From positions 310,001-374,000 of the forward strand of contig NZ_CP010976.1 of the NCBI RefSeq assembly GCF_000949425.1: a stretch of 64,000 nucleotides of DNA, given 5' to 3'. Both the position numbers and the translations under genes were made by a program. Of this stretch, positions 49,206 to 58,273 are shown one piece after another (position 1 is the first letter of the stretch; each line of letters opens with the position of its first letter). The notes beneath the pieces are model-generated. The model saw nothing but the letters and a program-made list of their open reading frames with translations. It was not told where the DNA came from and made no database searches. The DNA is from Paenibacillus sp. IHBB 10380 (GTDB lineage: Bacteria; Bacillota; Bacilli; Paenibacillales; Paenibacillaceae).

Positions 49206-49250
49206 GACCCATATGAAGGCACATTCTTCAAAGTGTGCTTCTTATGGGTC
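49206..49250 (-). terminator. Terminator of small beta-rich protein gene
   Basis: GACCCATATGAAG and CTTCTTATGGGTC enclose an inner GCACA/TGTGC stem. On the minus strand it is followed by a T-rich tract (TCATTTTTG). It lies 48 bp past the stop of the gene at 49298-49747. Confidence 0.75.
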
Positions 49251-49297
49251 TTAGTTCAGGAACATCCGCGATCTTCATCACGCTTTGTATATATTCC

Positions 49298-49747
49298 TTA
49301 GCCTGTGAAGTTACCTGCTCCTGCAATCCCACTAAAGTTTCTTGCCTGCATGTTATTATATTGATCTGTGGTAGCTGCGTTTGTGAAAATCTCGGCTGTA
49401 TATTGGATTTGTCCTGATGCAACGGCTACTGCTGGTGGGAAATCAACTGCAGAAAAACCAAAAGCTTCATTTTCTCTACTGATAGCAACGCCAAAATTTG
49501 TTGTGAAAATAATTGTCCCGTCTCTGCGAACACGAATCGTGTTGGTATTAAATAGCGGGTTATTTTCCGTTTTTACATATCCCGTTAAGACCACACGGAC
49601 GTTACTCTGATTTTCTGGTAAAACTCCAGCGGTTTGGATTCCGATATCTCCGAAAACATGGGGAGTAGCTGCTAAAGGGATTATAACAGGAGTTGTATCA
49701 GAACTAGCTTGGTTGGATATTCTTAAATCTACAAATTGGATTGTCAT
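49298..49747 (-). CDS. Uncharacterised beta-rich protein
   Basis: A 149-residue protein with an excellent AGGAGGTGA site before ATG 49747. It has no signal peptide. Sequence patterns (SNVRVVLTGYVKTENNPLF, TIRVRRDGTIIFTT, SGQIQYTAEIFTN) suggest a beta-sandwich or jelly roll like those in spore-coat or exosporium-associated proteins of Bacillales, but I cannot assign a family with certainty. It lies between the dead IS and the broken siderophore ATPase copy, so it may have come in with the rearrangement. Confidence 0.7.
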   Translation of the reverse strand: MTIQFVDLRISNQASSDTTPVIIPLAATPHVFGDIGIQTAGVLPENQSNVRVVLTGYVKTENNPLFNTNTIRVRRDGTIIFTTNFGVAISRENEAFGFSAVDFPPAVAVASGQIQYTAEIFTNAATTDQYNNMQARNFSGIAGAGNFTG

Positions 49748-50091
49748 AATATATTCACCTCCTTGGACTTATAATATGATAGGAAGTGTTGGATATCTTG
49801 GACTACTATCAAAATCAACAGTTAGCTATACAAGAAAGGTGATTTTTTTAATAGATTTAATCAGCTTGAAATAGTTATTATGAAAAATTAAGAGATAGCG
49901 GAAAAGTGAAAGAGGGGTTCAATCTAACGAGTTCTGTTAGTTCATAATTTAATGATGAACACTATCGAGATCACCTGTTAAAATAGTAAATGATAATGAT
50001 TATCAATATCTCATAATTACATAAGAGTGAAATAAGTGCTCTAAACCATAATGATTGTTAGCTGCTTAATAACCGAGAGGAAGTGAACAGT
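49748..50091. other. Intergenic region with duplicated Fur-box leader
   Basis: About 340 bp. The first 190 bp hold the promoter region of the minus-strand beta-rich gene. From about 49942 the sequence is nearly identical to 46738 onward, including the Fur box, and leads into the broken ATPase copy. Confidence 0.7.
49991..50005 (+). promoter_or_regulatory. Fur box of duplicated locus
   Basis: TGATAATGATTATCA, identical to 46790-46804, is kept upstream of the disrupted gene copy. Confidence 0.85.
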
Positions 50092-50528
50092 GTGATTGTA
50101 ACAGAAGCCTTAGACATAGCTTATGACCAACATTTGATTGTGAATCAACTGCATTTAGACATTCCTACTGGAAAAATTACGGCTCTAGTAGGTGCGAACG
50201 GTTCGGGTAAGTCCACGATAATATTTTATTCTTAGATGAACCTACGACTTTCTTAGATATGGCACATCAGCTTGAAGTATTGAGTTTACTACAAAAACTG
50301 AACGAAGAGCAGAAGAGAACAATTGTGATGGTTGTTCATGACCTGAACCATGCTAGCCGGTATGCTCAGCATATTGTTGCTATTAAGAAAGGGACTGTTA
50401 TTAAGACGGGAACTCCGCTTGAGGTCATGAGACCAGAAGTTCTGGAAGATCTCTATGGTGTCAAAAGTGATATCATTTATGATCCACGAACAGGTCAGCC
50501 ACTGTGCTTACCTTATGGGTTAATCTAA
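50092..50528 (+). pseudogene. Broken copy of siderophore ABC ATPase gene
   Basis: Nearly identical to 46891-47670 but missing about 343 bp (equivalent to about 47020-47362). The Walker A segment GSGKST is joined directly to the sequence encoding [10 protein letters not shown]. Because 343 is not a multiple of three, the frame is broken; only the C-terminal 89 codons after ATG 50259 stay open. The signature motif is lost, so no ATPase can result. Few substitutions elsewhere imply a recent duplication. Confidence 0.92.
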
Positions 50529-50654
50529 TTTTAGATGAAATAAGAAATGACAGGAAATACCCAAGACTAAGATATTAAAGATGGTTTCTGTATGCGTCAT
50601 GCGTCAGGAGCTATTTTTTTATCACTTATCGGTAAATGATCGTGCAAACAGAAC

Positions 50655-50703
50655 AAAAAACCAGTCAAACACTTTGTTTACGTGTTTTGACTGGTTTTTG
50701 TTT
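50655..50703. terminator. Strong bidirectional terminator
   Basis: AAAAAACCAGTCAAACAC (50655-50672) and GTGTTTTGACTGGTTTTT pair over about 16 bp with A and T tracts on the outside. It separates the broken ATPase copy from the convergent ThrE-like gene. The first ATPase copy has only the left half, cut by the IS. Confidence 0.85.
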
Positions 50704-51130
50704 AAGCTGTGCCTTTTCTCCGCACCATTTGGTTTAATACTTCTGATAATACTAGGCCGACTGCAACTGATCCAGAAATGAGAAAGGCCTGAGCAGCCAA
50801 TTGCACGGCAGTATTGTAATCATTCTCTACAAATCTACGCGTAGCATCATAAGCTAGACCACCTGGTACCAAGGGAATGATACCTGATACGCTGAAAATA
50901 ATGACAGGCATTTTATATAGCTTCGCAAATAGCTGGCTGATCACGCCTACGATGACGGTTGCTGCTAGCGTTGAGAATACACTGTCTACGTTGTTTAGAA
51001 TTAGAGTGTAATAGACTAGCCAGCTAAGCATGCCCACAAGACCGCATTGAATGAGAGATTTTTTGGGTGCATTAAAAAGTATGCTGAAGGCTGCGGAAGC
51101 AATGAAACTAGTGACTAGCTGTTCAATCAT
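50702..51130 (-). CDS. Threonine/serine exporter family, small subunit (YjjB/DUF3815-like)
   Basis: A 142-residue membrane protein with four or five hydrophobic helices; SVSGIIPLVPGGLAYDATR is the family core (IPLVPG). I choose ATG 51130, with GAAAGAGG about 8 nt upstream, instead of the first in-frame TTG. It lies directly downstream of the YjjP-like gene and corresponds to the C-terminal half of ThrE, here encoded separately. Such pairs export small amino acids or organic acids such as succinate; the substrate is not visible here. Confidence 0.87.
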   Translation of the reverse strand: MIEQLVTSFIASAAFSILFNAPKKSLIQCGLVGMLSWLVYYTLILNNVDSVFSTLAATVIVGVISQLFAKLYKMPVIIFSVSGIIPLVPGGLAYDATRRFVENDYNTAVQLAAQAFLISGSVAVGLVLSEVLNQMVRRKGTA

Positions 51131-51148
51131 GACGGGAACCTCTTTCAA

Positions 51149-51913
51149 TTAAAAAATAGTGAGAACAACGGCAATTCCTGTTCCAATGGCGAAAGCCGTT
51201 AGAAATGCTTCTGCTCCTCGCGATAATCCTGAGACGAGATGACCTGCCATTAAATCTCTGACTGCATTGGTAATCAGGAGTCCCGGAACAAGTGGCATGA
51301 CGGAACCTATAATAATTTTATCGAGTGCTTGACCGAAGCCTATGTTAACCAAGAGGAGTGAGAGAACCCCAATTAGGAATGAACTCATTAATTCAGCGAA
51401 AAATTTAACCTTTACTAAGCGATGTAAATAAATTAAAGTCGAATAACCCAATCCCCCACAAAGAATAGCTGGACCAAAGTCGCGCCACCCGCCTTGGAAC
51501 ATGATTGCAAAGCAACCGCTTGCTATCGAAGCTGCTATAATCTGAACCCATATTGGAAAGGCATGAGTCTCAACATCAACTTGCATGAGCATTTCGTGTG
51601 CTGTTTGGACTGAAATTTGACCGGAGGTTAGTTGTCTTGAAATACCGTTAGCCGTCACTACTTTTTGGAGGTCTGTTGTACGTTCAACTATGCGTATTAA
51701 TCTAGCTGATTCAGTACCATCTGCTTGAAAAACAATACCTGTTGGAGTCACATAGCTATGTGAGTGTGGAAGTCCGAGGGAAGATGCTATGCGATTCATT
51801 GTATCTTCGACACGATACGTCTCTGCTCCACTCTGGAGCATAATTTTTCCTACAAGCAGGCAGACATTAATAATGTCGTGGGTTGTATGATCTGATTTGA
51901 TTTCCAAGTCCAA
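51149..51913 (-). CDS. Threonine/serine exporter family, large subunit (YjjP/DUF1212-like)
   Basis: A 254-residue protein. The N-terminal soluble domain (VCLLVGKIMLQSGAETYRVEDTM, SHSYVTPTGIVFQADG) is diagnostic for DUF1212, and about five membrane helices follow with GSVMPLVPGLLITNAVRDL, the pore-lining family motif. It forms an operon with the downstream YjjB-like gene, the two together equalling a full ThrE protein. Confidence 0.9.
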   Translation of the reverse strand: MDLEIKSDHTTHDIINVCLLVGKIMLQSGAETYRVEDTMNRIASSLGLPHSHSYVTPTGIVFQADGTESARLIRIVERTTDLQKVVTANGISRQLTSGQISVQTAHEMLMQVDVETHAFPIWVQIIAASIASGCFAIMFQGGWRDFGPAILCGGLGYSTLIYLHRLVKVKFFAELMSSFLIGVLSLLLVNIGFGQALDKIIIGSVMPLVPGLLITNAVRDLMAGHLVSGLSRGAEAFLTAFAIGTGIAVVLTIF

Positions 51914-52124
51914 TCTTCTCCTTAGGATGCTATCTTACCATCTAACGTGTATTATTATTCCAATACATTCACGGACATTATAGCATGAAAGAAGAGAAAT
52001 TATTACTGTTCATATATTGTACTGATTTGTAATGATCTGTAATGAAATTGAAATCTAATTCTCATCGTATTTTAATGAACCAAGCTTATAATATAACTTA
52101 ACCCCTATAATAATATAAACTTTA

Positions 52125-52156
52125 GACCCGTAGCTCGTTGCTGCGGGTCTCTTTCT
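52125..52156 (+). terminator. Orphan terminator hairpin (possible small RNA end)
   Basis: AGACCCGTAGC and GCTGCGGGTCT form an 11-bp stem with one G-T pair and a 5-nt loop, followed by a T/C-rich tract. No plus-strand gene precedes it; TATAAT at about 52089 could start a very short RNA ending here. Confidence 0.5.
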
Positions 52157-52208
52157 GTGTAATTAGGCATAAATCTGGGGGAAATCTTCTCATGTTGGAT
52201 ATATAGGC

Positions 52209-52248
52209 TTTACATTTATTCAGTCATAGTGTACTATTTAACTAGTAC
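52209..52248 (+). promoter_or_regulatory. Promoter and operator of GntR (YtrA-like) operon
   Basis: TTTACA (52209) and TACTAT (52232) are spaced by 17 bp. The perfect dyad GTACTA...TAGTAC (52231-52248, 6-bp spacer) covers the -10, an arrangement expected for autorepression by the GntR protein encoded next. Confidence 0.7.
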
Positions 52249-52284
52249 AGAGATACATTAAGTTTAGAAGGAGGTTACTACATT

Positions 52285-52686
52285 GTGAGCATTGAATTCG
52301 ATAACAATTTACCGATCTACTTACAGATTATGAATCATATCAAAAGACAGATCGTAACAGGAATACTTCAGGCTGGGGATAAAATTCTCTCAGTTCGTGA
52401 ACTAGCTGCCGAATTACAAATTAATCCGAATACTGTTCAGAGAACGTTCCAAGAGCTCGAACGAGAAGGAATTGTCGAGACTAGGCGCGGGTTGGGGAGA
52501 TTCGTGACAAGTGAGGAGTCCAAAATTATGATCATTAAGAGGGAAATGGCAGGAGATCTGTTGAATCACTTCATTATTGGAATGCAGGAGCTTGGATTTG
52601 AGGATAACGATATTGTAACTATCGTAGCTGATGCGGTTAAGAAGAATGACGAGAGTCAAGATAAGGAGGGCGTGAATCGTGGATAG
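52285..52686 (+). CDS. GntR family regulator, YtrA subfamily
   Basis: A 133-residue protein with the N-terminal GntR winged helix (LPIYLQIMNHIKRQIVTGILQAGDKI, SVRELAAELQINPNTVQRTFQELEREGIVETRRGLGRFV) and only a short helical C-terminal region, as in YtrA-type regulators. GTG 52285 is preceded by GGAGG 9 nt upstream. It overlaps the ABC ATPase gene by 8 bp. YtrA-type proteins repress the ABC operon they head and respond to cell-wall-active agents in Bacillus; that response is inferred here. Confidence 0.9.
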   Translation: MSIEFDNNLPIYLQIMNHIKRQIVTGILQAGDKILSVRELAAELQINPNTVQRTFQELEREGIVETRRGLGRFVTSEESKIMIIKREMAGDLLNHFIIGMQELGFEDNDIVTIVADAVKKNDESQDKEGVNRG

Positions 52687-53377
52687 TCTATTGCGACTAA
52701 ATGGTGTAAACAAAACTTATGGATCTAAACATGCATTAAAGAATGTAACACTTGAGATAGGGCCAGGGAAGATCGTAGGTCTACTCGGAAGTAACGGGAG
52801 CGGCAAGAGTACGCTGATGAAGATTGCTGCGGGTCTAGTTCAGCCCACTTCTGGAGTTGCATCAATAGTAGATCTGCCCTTAGGACAGAGAAGTAAGGGA
52901 GTGGTCTCCTTTATGCCAGATCGTCCTTTGACAGAGCCTTGGATGAAAGTACGAGATGCCCTTACTTTTTATAAAGATTTCTATGAAGATTTCGATATAG
53001 TAAAGGCACGTGAAATGCTTCAATTCATGAAACTGAACGAGGGAGACCGTGTAGGTATATTATCTAAAGGAATGAGTGAAAGGCTACAATTAACACTGGC
53101 TTTGTCACGTGATGCTAGACTTTATTTACTTGACGAGCCGATTGGGGGAGTTGACCCCGTCGCTCGTGGTAAAATTTTGGATGCGATTGTACAATACTAC
53201 AATGAGAATAGTAGCTTGGTCATCTCCACTCACCTCGTCCGTGATATTGAACGAATCTTTGATGAGGTCATCTTCATACGTAATGGAGAAGTGGTTATGC
53301 AAGAAGAAGTAGAGAATTTGCGGATTAAATATGGAAAAAGTGTAGATGACATGTTTAAAGAGGTGTATGCAGAATGA
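52679..53377 (+). CDS. ABC transporter ATP-binding protein (YtrB-like)
   Basis: A 232-residue ATPase with Walker A LGSNGSGKST, a variant signature LSKGMSERLQLTLALSRD, Walker B LYLLDEPIGGVDP and switch His in VISTHL. It starts at GTG 52679 within the end of the GntR gene and overlaps the membrane-protein gene by 4 bp, so the three genes form a tightly coupled operon. The transported substrate is unknown. Confidence 0.9.
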   Translation: MDSLLRLNGVNKTYGSKHALKNVTLEIGPGKIVGLLGSNGSGKSTLMKIAAGLVQPTSGVASIVDLPLGQRSKGVVSFMPDRPLTEPWMKVRDALTFYKDFYEDFDIVKAREMLQFMKLNEGDRVGILSKGMSERLQLTLALSRDARLYLLDEPIGGVDPVARGKILDAIVQYYNENSSLVISTHLVRDIERIFDEVIFIRNGEVVMQEEVENLRIKYGKSVDDMFKEVYAE

Positions 53378-54084
53378 TGAAACTATTGAAATATGATTTG
53401 AAGCGTAATACAAATATGCTCATTGGAATTGCTGCTATTTTATTGATCGTGCAGTTATCGATTATGTTATTCATCGGTATTAATGAGGTTCGGCTAGTCC
53501 TTAGTATCATGGCTTATTTTACAGCTGGAATCATTGTTTTTGTAACGATGATTAAGACATATACCTACAATATTAAAGCATATCAACGCAGATTATTACC
53601 TGTGCATACGTTCCATACGGTTGTGTCACCCATATTTTTGGGTATGAGCTGCTTGTTGGTTTTAATGATTGGGGCAGGGACACAAGGATATATCTATTCT
53701 TCAAAGATTCCACAATTAGCTAATCTATGGGAAATGGTCAAGATGAGCTGGACGGATACTAGTATCGTTCTACTTAGTGGGTTGTGGTCAATTATCTATC
53801 TAGTCATTATGATCTTCTTAGCCATTACGATCGCATACAGCATCCGAATGAAAGGAAGCTTTTGGTTTGGAATTGTAGCTTTCTTACTCGTATGGAATGG
53901 ATTATCTTGGATAGAGTCTCTTATATTCAACAATCAAGATACGGAATCATTCCAAGTTTATTCATTACAAATTGATGTTACTCAGAATCATATATTCACA
54001 GGAACCATGATATTCGAGATGATCTGTGCTGTTATATTCTTGTATATTATTGTGAAATTGCTAGATAGAAGAGTAGAAGTATAA
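53374..54084 (+). CDS. ABC transporter membrane subunit
   Basis: A 236-residue membrane protein with six hydrophobic segments and an N-terminal MKLLKYDLKRN typical of ABC-2-like permeases paired with YtrB-type ATPases. Its ATG overlaps the ATPase stop. There is no terminator with a clear stem immediately after the gene, though AAGGCTCTTGGCATCC lies near 54115. Confidence 0.8.
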   Translation: MMKLLKYDLKRNTNMLIGIAAILLIVQLSIMLFIGINEVRLVLSIMAYFTAGIIVFVTMIKTYTYNIKAYQRRLLPVHTFHTVVSPIFLGMSCLLVLMIGAGTQGYIYSSKIPQLANLWEMVKMSWTDTSIVLLSGLWSIIYLVIMIFLAITIAYSIRMKGSFWFGIVAFLLVWNGLSWIESLIFNNQDTESFQVYSLQIDVTQNHIFTGTMIFEMICAVIFLYIIVKLLDRRVEV

Positions 54085-54226
54085 AGACAATAAAATGGAT
54101 GTCCAGGGTCCTACTAAGGCTCTTGGCATCCTTATTTGTTGTTTTTTTGATTAACCAACTCAACCTAGAGATTTACAATGGTTAGGCGTACAATGGTATT
54201 TGTGACGCGAAAGGACGTGATGGAGA

Positions 54227-55435
54227 TTGAACTACTCGTGGAAGCGTAACTTAATTGTGCTGTGGATTGGGGTTTTCTTTTGTAGTACGGCGTACTCCAT
54301 TTCAATACCATTCTTACCTATTTTTCTAAGTACCGATCTTGGGGTAGAGAGTAATATTGAGATTTGGTCAGGATTTGCTTTCGGTATTACTTTTCTGGCG
54401 AGTGCTCTGATCTCGCCTTATTGGGGCTCGCTTGCAGATAAGTATGGGCGGAAACCGATGCTTATTCGTTCGGGATTTAGTCTTGCAGCTCTTTATTTTG
54501 TGAATTATTTTGTGACGGATCCCTACTGGTTCTTAGTGGTTAGAGTTCTTCAGGGGTTGCTTGCTGGATTCGTTCCAGCTGCGATTGCCATGGTGGCTAC
54601 GAATACGCCAGAGGATAAGACAGGTTATGCGCTAGGGATTATGTCTACATCTGGAGCAACAGGAAGTATTATCGGGCCCCTTATTGGTGGGGTAGTCAGT
54701 CACTATTATGGGAATCGAAATGCATTTCTTTTCTCAAGTGTAATTGTGCTATTCTCAGCTTTAATAGCTACTTTTTTTGCAAAAGAACATAATTTCGATC
54801 GCAAGGCGGTCCGTTCCCATGTTCGTGATGATCTGAAGATGGCCGCTGCAAATCCTACCTTCATGACCCTGATGGGACTGGTATTCATCACGACATTCTC
54901 CATAATGATTCTGGAGCCATTGATTACGGTATATGTTATGGATATGGGCATATCCAAAGATAGTGCATCACTTAGCTCGGGGATTGTATTCTCAGCTGTT
55001 GGGATTGCAACGATTATTATGGCACCACAATGGGGTAAAGTGGGTAGGAAAATTGGTTATGTTAAGGTATTATTCATTGGCCTGATCGGTGGAGGTATCG
55101 GGAATATTTTGCAGTTTTTTGTAAGTGGTTATATCGAATTCGGGATGTTGAGGTTCGTATATGGCTTGTTCTTTGCAGCTGTATATCCCACAATCAATGC
55201 CTTGATTGTGCAAGTAACAGATTCTAACTTTCGGGGAAGAGCTTTTGGTCTGAACCAATCTGCCTCACAGATGGCCACTATGGCTGGACCTATTATTGGG
55301 GGACTGCTTGGTACTTGGATGCCTATAAAATGGATATTTATTATTAATGGAGCAGCGCTAATAGGATCAGCATTGCTTGTCCGAGCAAGAATGACGAATC
55401 GAATTGTTGTGTATCCCGATCAGGACCATGCTTAG
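54227..55435 (+). CDS. MFS drug efflux transporter
   Basis: A 402-residue transporter with 12 predicted helices. The A-loop motif SLADKYGRKPMLIRSG follows helix 2 and motif C (GIMSTSGATGSIIGPLIGGVV) lies in helix 5, marking it as a drug/H+ antiporter of the DHA1 group. It starts at TTG 54227 with AAGGA about 13 nt upstream, a rather loose spacing. It appears monocistronic, with a strong terminator downstream. Substrate unknown. Confidence 0.9.
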   Translation: MNYSWKRNLIVLWIGVFFCSTAYSISIPFLPIFLSTDLGVESNIEIWSGFAFGITFLASALISPYWGSLADKYGRKPMLIRSGFSLAALYFVNYFVTDPYWFLVVRVLQGLLAGFVPAAIAMVATNTPEDKTGYALGIMSTSGATGSIIGPLIGGVVSHYYGNRNAFLFSSVIVLFSALIATFFAKEHNFDRKAVRSHVRDDLKMAAANPTFMTLMGLVFITTFSIMILEPLITVYVMDMGISKDSASLSSGIVFSAVGIATIIMAPQWGKVGRKIGYVKVLFIGLIGGGIGNILQFFVSGYIEFGMLRFVYGLFFAAVYPTINALIVQVTDSNFRGRAFGLNQSASQMATMAGPIIGGLLGTWMPIKWIFIINGAALIGSALLVRARMTNRIVVYPDQDHA

Positions 55436-55469
55436 TGGGATAGAGTATAGAGGATAGATATGCCTTAAG

Positions 55470-55508
55470 CCTCAGATCGAAGACGATGTCTTTGATCTGA
55501 GGTTTTTT
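55470..55508 (+). terminator. Intrinsic terminator after MFS gene
   Basis: CCTCAGATC pairs with GATCTGAGG, with GAAGAC/GTCTTT inside, and TTTTTT follows. A textbook rho-independent terminator. Confidence 0.9.
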
Positions 55509-55632
55509 ATCATGTCATTAATGAATTCTTTAAAACCACATTTCACAAGAGACTATAAATAGGACGAATAAAAATGTCGATTGTGATTAAACTACCATTG
55601 AATCCATACAATTCCAACAAGGGGTGACATCA

Positions 55633-57081
55633 TTGGAAGCAGGACAACTATTACTGGAAGAGATTAAGGATAACTTGCGTGGAAGTATGGATGTCATTTA
55701 TCAGCCGTTCATAGTGGATGGAGCTTCATTTGTATTAATTTATATCAATTCTATCGTCAAGAAACATGAATTGCTGGAATATGTTATCACCCCGTTACTA
55801 CAGGATTCAGAAGTTCAATCAGAGCAGACCGTGATCGAGCGAATAGATAATGGGACATTTTTTTCTTTGGTTTTTAATAGGTCAATTGAAGTGAAGGTAA
55901 TTACGAATGCTATCGTGTCAGGGCACGCTGTACTATACTGCTCAGGATTATCTTATTTCTGCTTGTTTTCTATCGAGGACTTTCAGACAAGGTCGATCTC
56001 GGAATCGACGAATGAAATTGTGGTCATTGGGCCACAAGAAGCATTTAATGAAAATATTAATGTGAATTTATCCATGTTACGTCACAAAATTAAACATCCT
56101 GACCTAAAAACAATGCGATTCACCATTGGGCGATATACCAAAACTACGGTTTATTTAACTTATATTGAGGGCATTTGTAAACAGGAGGTACTAGATGCAG
56201 TCTGTACGAAGCTTGCAGGCATATCCATTGATGCCACTCTGGGGACAGAATATTTAGTGGAAATGATGGAGGACTCTCCATTTTCACCGTTTCCGCAATG
56301 TCAGAATAGTGAGAGACCGGATACATTAGCAGCTGCACTACTTGAAGGCAGAATTGGAATTATGCAAGATGGAACGCCATTTTCTCTCATTGTACCCGTG
56401 ACCTTTTTCTCCATGCTTCAATCTGCTGAAGATTACTATCAACGATTCTATTCGGCATCATGGATTCGGTTGATTCGACTTCTTTTTACTGTAGTTTCTT
56501 TTTTACTACCTTCTGTATATGTTGCTGTAACTACTTTTCATCCGGAGATTATTCCAACAGACTTATTGATTACCATTGCGGCAGCTCGTGAGAATATTCC
56601 CTTTCCTGCTTTGATGGAGGGATTGATGATGGAATTAAGCTTTGAGGCGCTAAGGGAAGCTGGAATTCGTATTCCTAAGCCCTTAGGCCAGACGGTATCT
56701 ATTATTGGAGCTCTTGTGATCGGACAGGCTGCTGTACAAGCTGGAATTATCTCAGCTCCGATGGTTATTGTTGTATCTATCACGGGGATAGCTTCATTTA
56801 TTATCCCTCATTTCGAACTGGGTCTCACATTTCGATTACTTCGTTTTCCCGTGTTGATTCTTGGGGGGACACTTGGATTATTTGGCATTGTTTTAGCATT
56901 ATATGTGATCTATTGGCATATGGTCGGTCTCCGCTCTTTTGGTACGCCTTTCATGCAGCCGATTGCTCCTATTGTGTTCAAGGATATGAAAGATGTACTG
57001 GTTCGAGCCCCATGGTTCTGGATGAAGGAGAGACCTCAAGCTTATGTAGATGATAACAAAAAGAGGATGCGGTCCAAATGA
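55633..57081 (+). CDS. Spore germinant receptor subunit A (GerAA family)
   Basis: A 482-residue GerA-family protein with a soluble N-terminal domain (1-240) and four or five membrane helices in the C-terminal half. The segments VVSFLLPSVYVAVTTFHPEIIPTDLL, PFPALMEGLMMELSFEALREAGIRIP and PLGQTVSIIGALVIGQAAVQAGI are diagnostic. TTG 55633 is chosen because AAGGGG is about 8 nt upstream; GTG 55624 overlaps that site. It is the first gene of a four-gene germination operon (A, C, small protein, B) and sits in the spore inner membrane, where the complex senses nutrients. Confidence 0.93.
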   Translation: MEAGQLLLEEIKDNLRGSMDVIYQPFIVDGASFVLIYINSIVKKHELLEYVITPLLQDSEVQSEQTVIERIDNGTFFSLVFNRSIEVKVITNAIVSGHAVLYCSGLSYFCLFSIEDFQTRSISESTNEIVVIGPQEAFNENINVNLSMLRHKIKHPDLKTMRFTIGRYTKTTVYLTYIEGICKQEVLDAVCTKLAGISIDATLGTEYLVEMMEDSPFSPFPQCQNSERPDTLAAALLEGRIGIMQDGTPFSLIVPVTFFSMLQSAEDYYQRFYSASWIRLIRLLFTVVSFLLPSVYVAVTTFHPEIIPTDLLITIAAARENIPFPALMEGLMMELSFEALREAGIRIPKPLGQTVSIIGALVIGQAAVQAGIISAPMVIVVSITGIASFIIPHFELGLTFRLLRFPVLILGGTLGLFGIVLALYVIYWHMVGLRSFGTPFMQPIAPIVFKDMKDVLVRAPWFWMKERPQAYVDDNKKRMRSK

Positions 57082-58253
57082 GGAAGATGTGGCGTCAGGT
57101 TTCTATATGGATAGTGTTTACTTCGAGCATCGGATTCTTAACCGGTTGTTGGTCTACGGTAGAAATTAATGAACGTGCATTTGTAACGGGGTTATATATT
57201 GATAAATCGAAAATCCCAGGAGAGGTGGAGGTAACAGTTGGCACTCCTCTCTCTAACCGTCTGGTTTCGGGTCAAGTATCTGGAGGAGGGAGTGGAGGGA
57301 GTGGAGGAAGTGCAGGCTATCCTTATGCATTTATTACTAAATCAGCCAAGACGATTCCTGACGCATTAGAGGCCATCCAAGTTGATATAACACGGCAGCT
57401 TTCCTGGGGGCATTCACGTGTCATAGTAGTCGGACAGGAATATGCGAAAGAGGGGATTACTGATTTAATGAATTGGGTTTCAAGAGAGCCGTTGTTTCAT
57501 CTGAGCAACTATCTCTTGGTTTCTTCGACTAAAGCTAAGGAGGTTACAAAATTAACGCCTGTATTCGAAGAGTCTCCTTCAGAGGTATTACGACATTTTG
57601 CTAATCAGCACACCATGCTGGCAACGCAGATTATGGATGTTCAGATGGCTAATAGATCTCATCAAGATGTTCTCACTCCGTATCTCATCTCGAGTCAAAT
57701 GGAAATGGTTAGCGAAAAAGGGGAAATCAGTGATTGGGTTGGGGTGAAGGGTGGTGCCATCCTAAGAAATATGAAAATGGTGGGCTCGTTAAATATAGAG
57801 GAATCACAAGCGCTAGGATGGGTACTTGGCGATCTAGATCATTTAATCTTCTCTATAAAGGATAAGGGAGCAAGTATAAGTTTATCCAATTTGGAGAGCA
57901 CAATTATTCCTGAGGTTATATCGGATGAACTTGTATTTCATTTCAAATTGAAAGCAAAAGGAGAAATCGTCGCTATGCATCCAGAGATGCGGAACATTGA
58001 AGCCTTGAAGCTGATCAAGCAGGCAGCAAACGTTGAGATTAATGAAAGATTCGAGAGCGGGTTGAGTACAACTAAATTGAAGGGCGCTGATGTGCTTCAG
58101 CTCGGTTATCAATTGGAATGGAACCATCCCAAGCTCTGGGACAAATATAAGGATCATTGGAGAGATTATGTTCGTAACGAGCTCCGATATACAATCGATA
58201 CAGATATCAATATTCAGTATTATGGTACTGAGGCGATAGACCATACTCCGTAA
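57078..58253 (+). CDS. Spore germinant receptor lipoprotein C (GerAC family)
   Basis: A 391-residue lipoprotein with signal sequence and lipobox LTGC (Cys near 25), then CWSTVEINERAFVTGLYIDK, the GerAC entry motif (normally CW+xEI...). VDITRQLSWGHSRVIVVGQEYA is also conserved. A glycine/serine-rich insert (SGGGSGGSGGSAG) lies near 66-78. Its ATG overlaps the subunit A stop (ATGA), so the receptor subunits are translationally coupled. Confidence 0.93.
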   Translation: MRKMWRQVSIWIVFTSSIGFLTGCWSTVEINERAFVTGLYIDKSKIPGEVEVTVGTPLSNRLVSGQVSGGGSGGSGGSAGYPYAFITKSAKTIPDALEAIQVDITRQLSWGHSRVIVVGQEYAKEGITDLMNWVSREPLFHLSNYLLVSSTKAKEVTKLTPVFEESPSEVLRHFANQHTMLATQIMDVQMANRSHQDVLTPYLISSQMEMVSEKGEISDWVGVKGGAILRNMKMVGSLNIEESQALGWVLGDLDHLIFSIKDKGASISLSNLESTIIPEVISDELVFHFKLKAKGEIVAMHPEMRNIEALKLIKQAANVEINERFESGLSTTKLKGADVLQLGYQLEWNHPKLWDKYKDHWRDYVRNELRYTIDTDINIQYYGTEAIDHTP

Positions 58254-58273
58254 AGGAAAAGAGAGATGCAGTC

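Larger units (their letters stand above)
51914..52284. other. Divergent intergenic region with orphan hairpin
   Basis: 371 bp between the ThrE-like operon (left) and the GntR operon (right). It contains an orphan rho-independent-like hairpin (52125-52151) preceded by AT-rich promoter-like sequence, then the GntR promoter and operator. No protein gene is seen. Confidence 0.65.

Noticed and set aside
57280..57315. Short tandem GGAGTGGAG repeat in gerAC
   Set aside because: It encodes a Gly/Ser linker (SGGSGGSGG). It could slip, but the frame is intact and such linkers are common.
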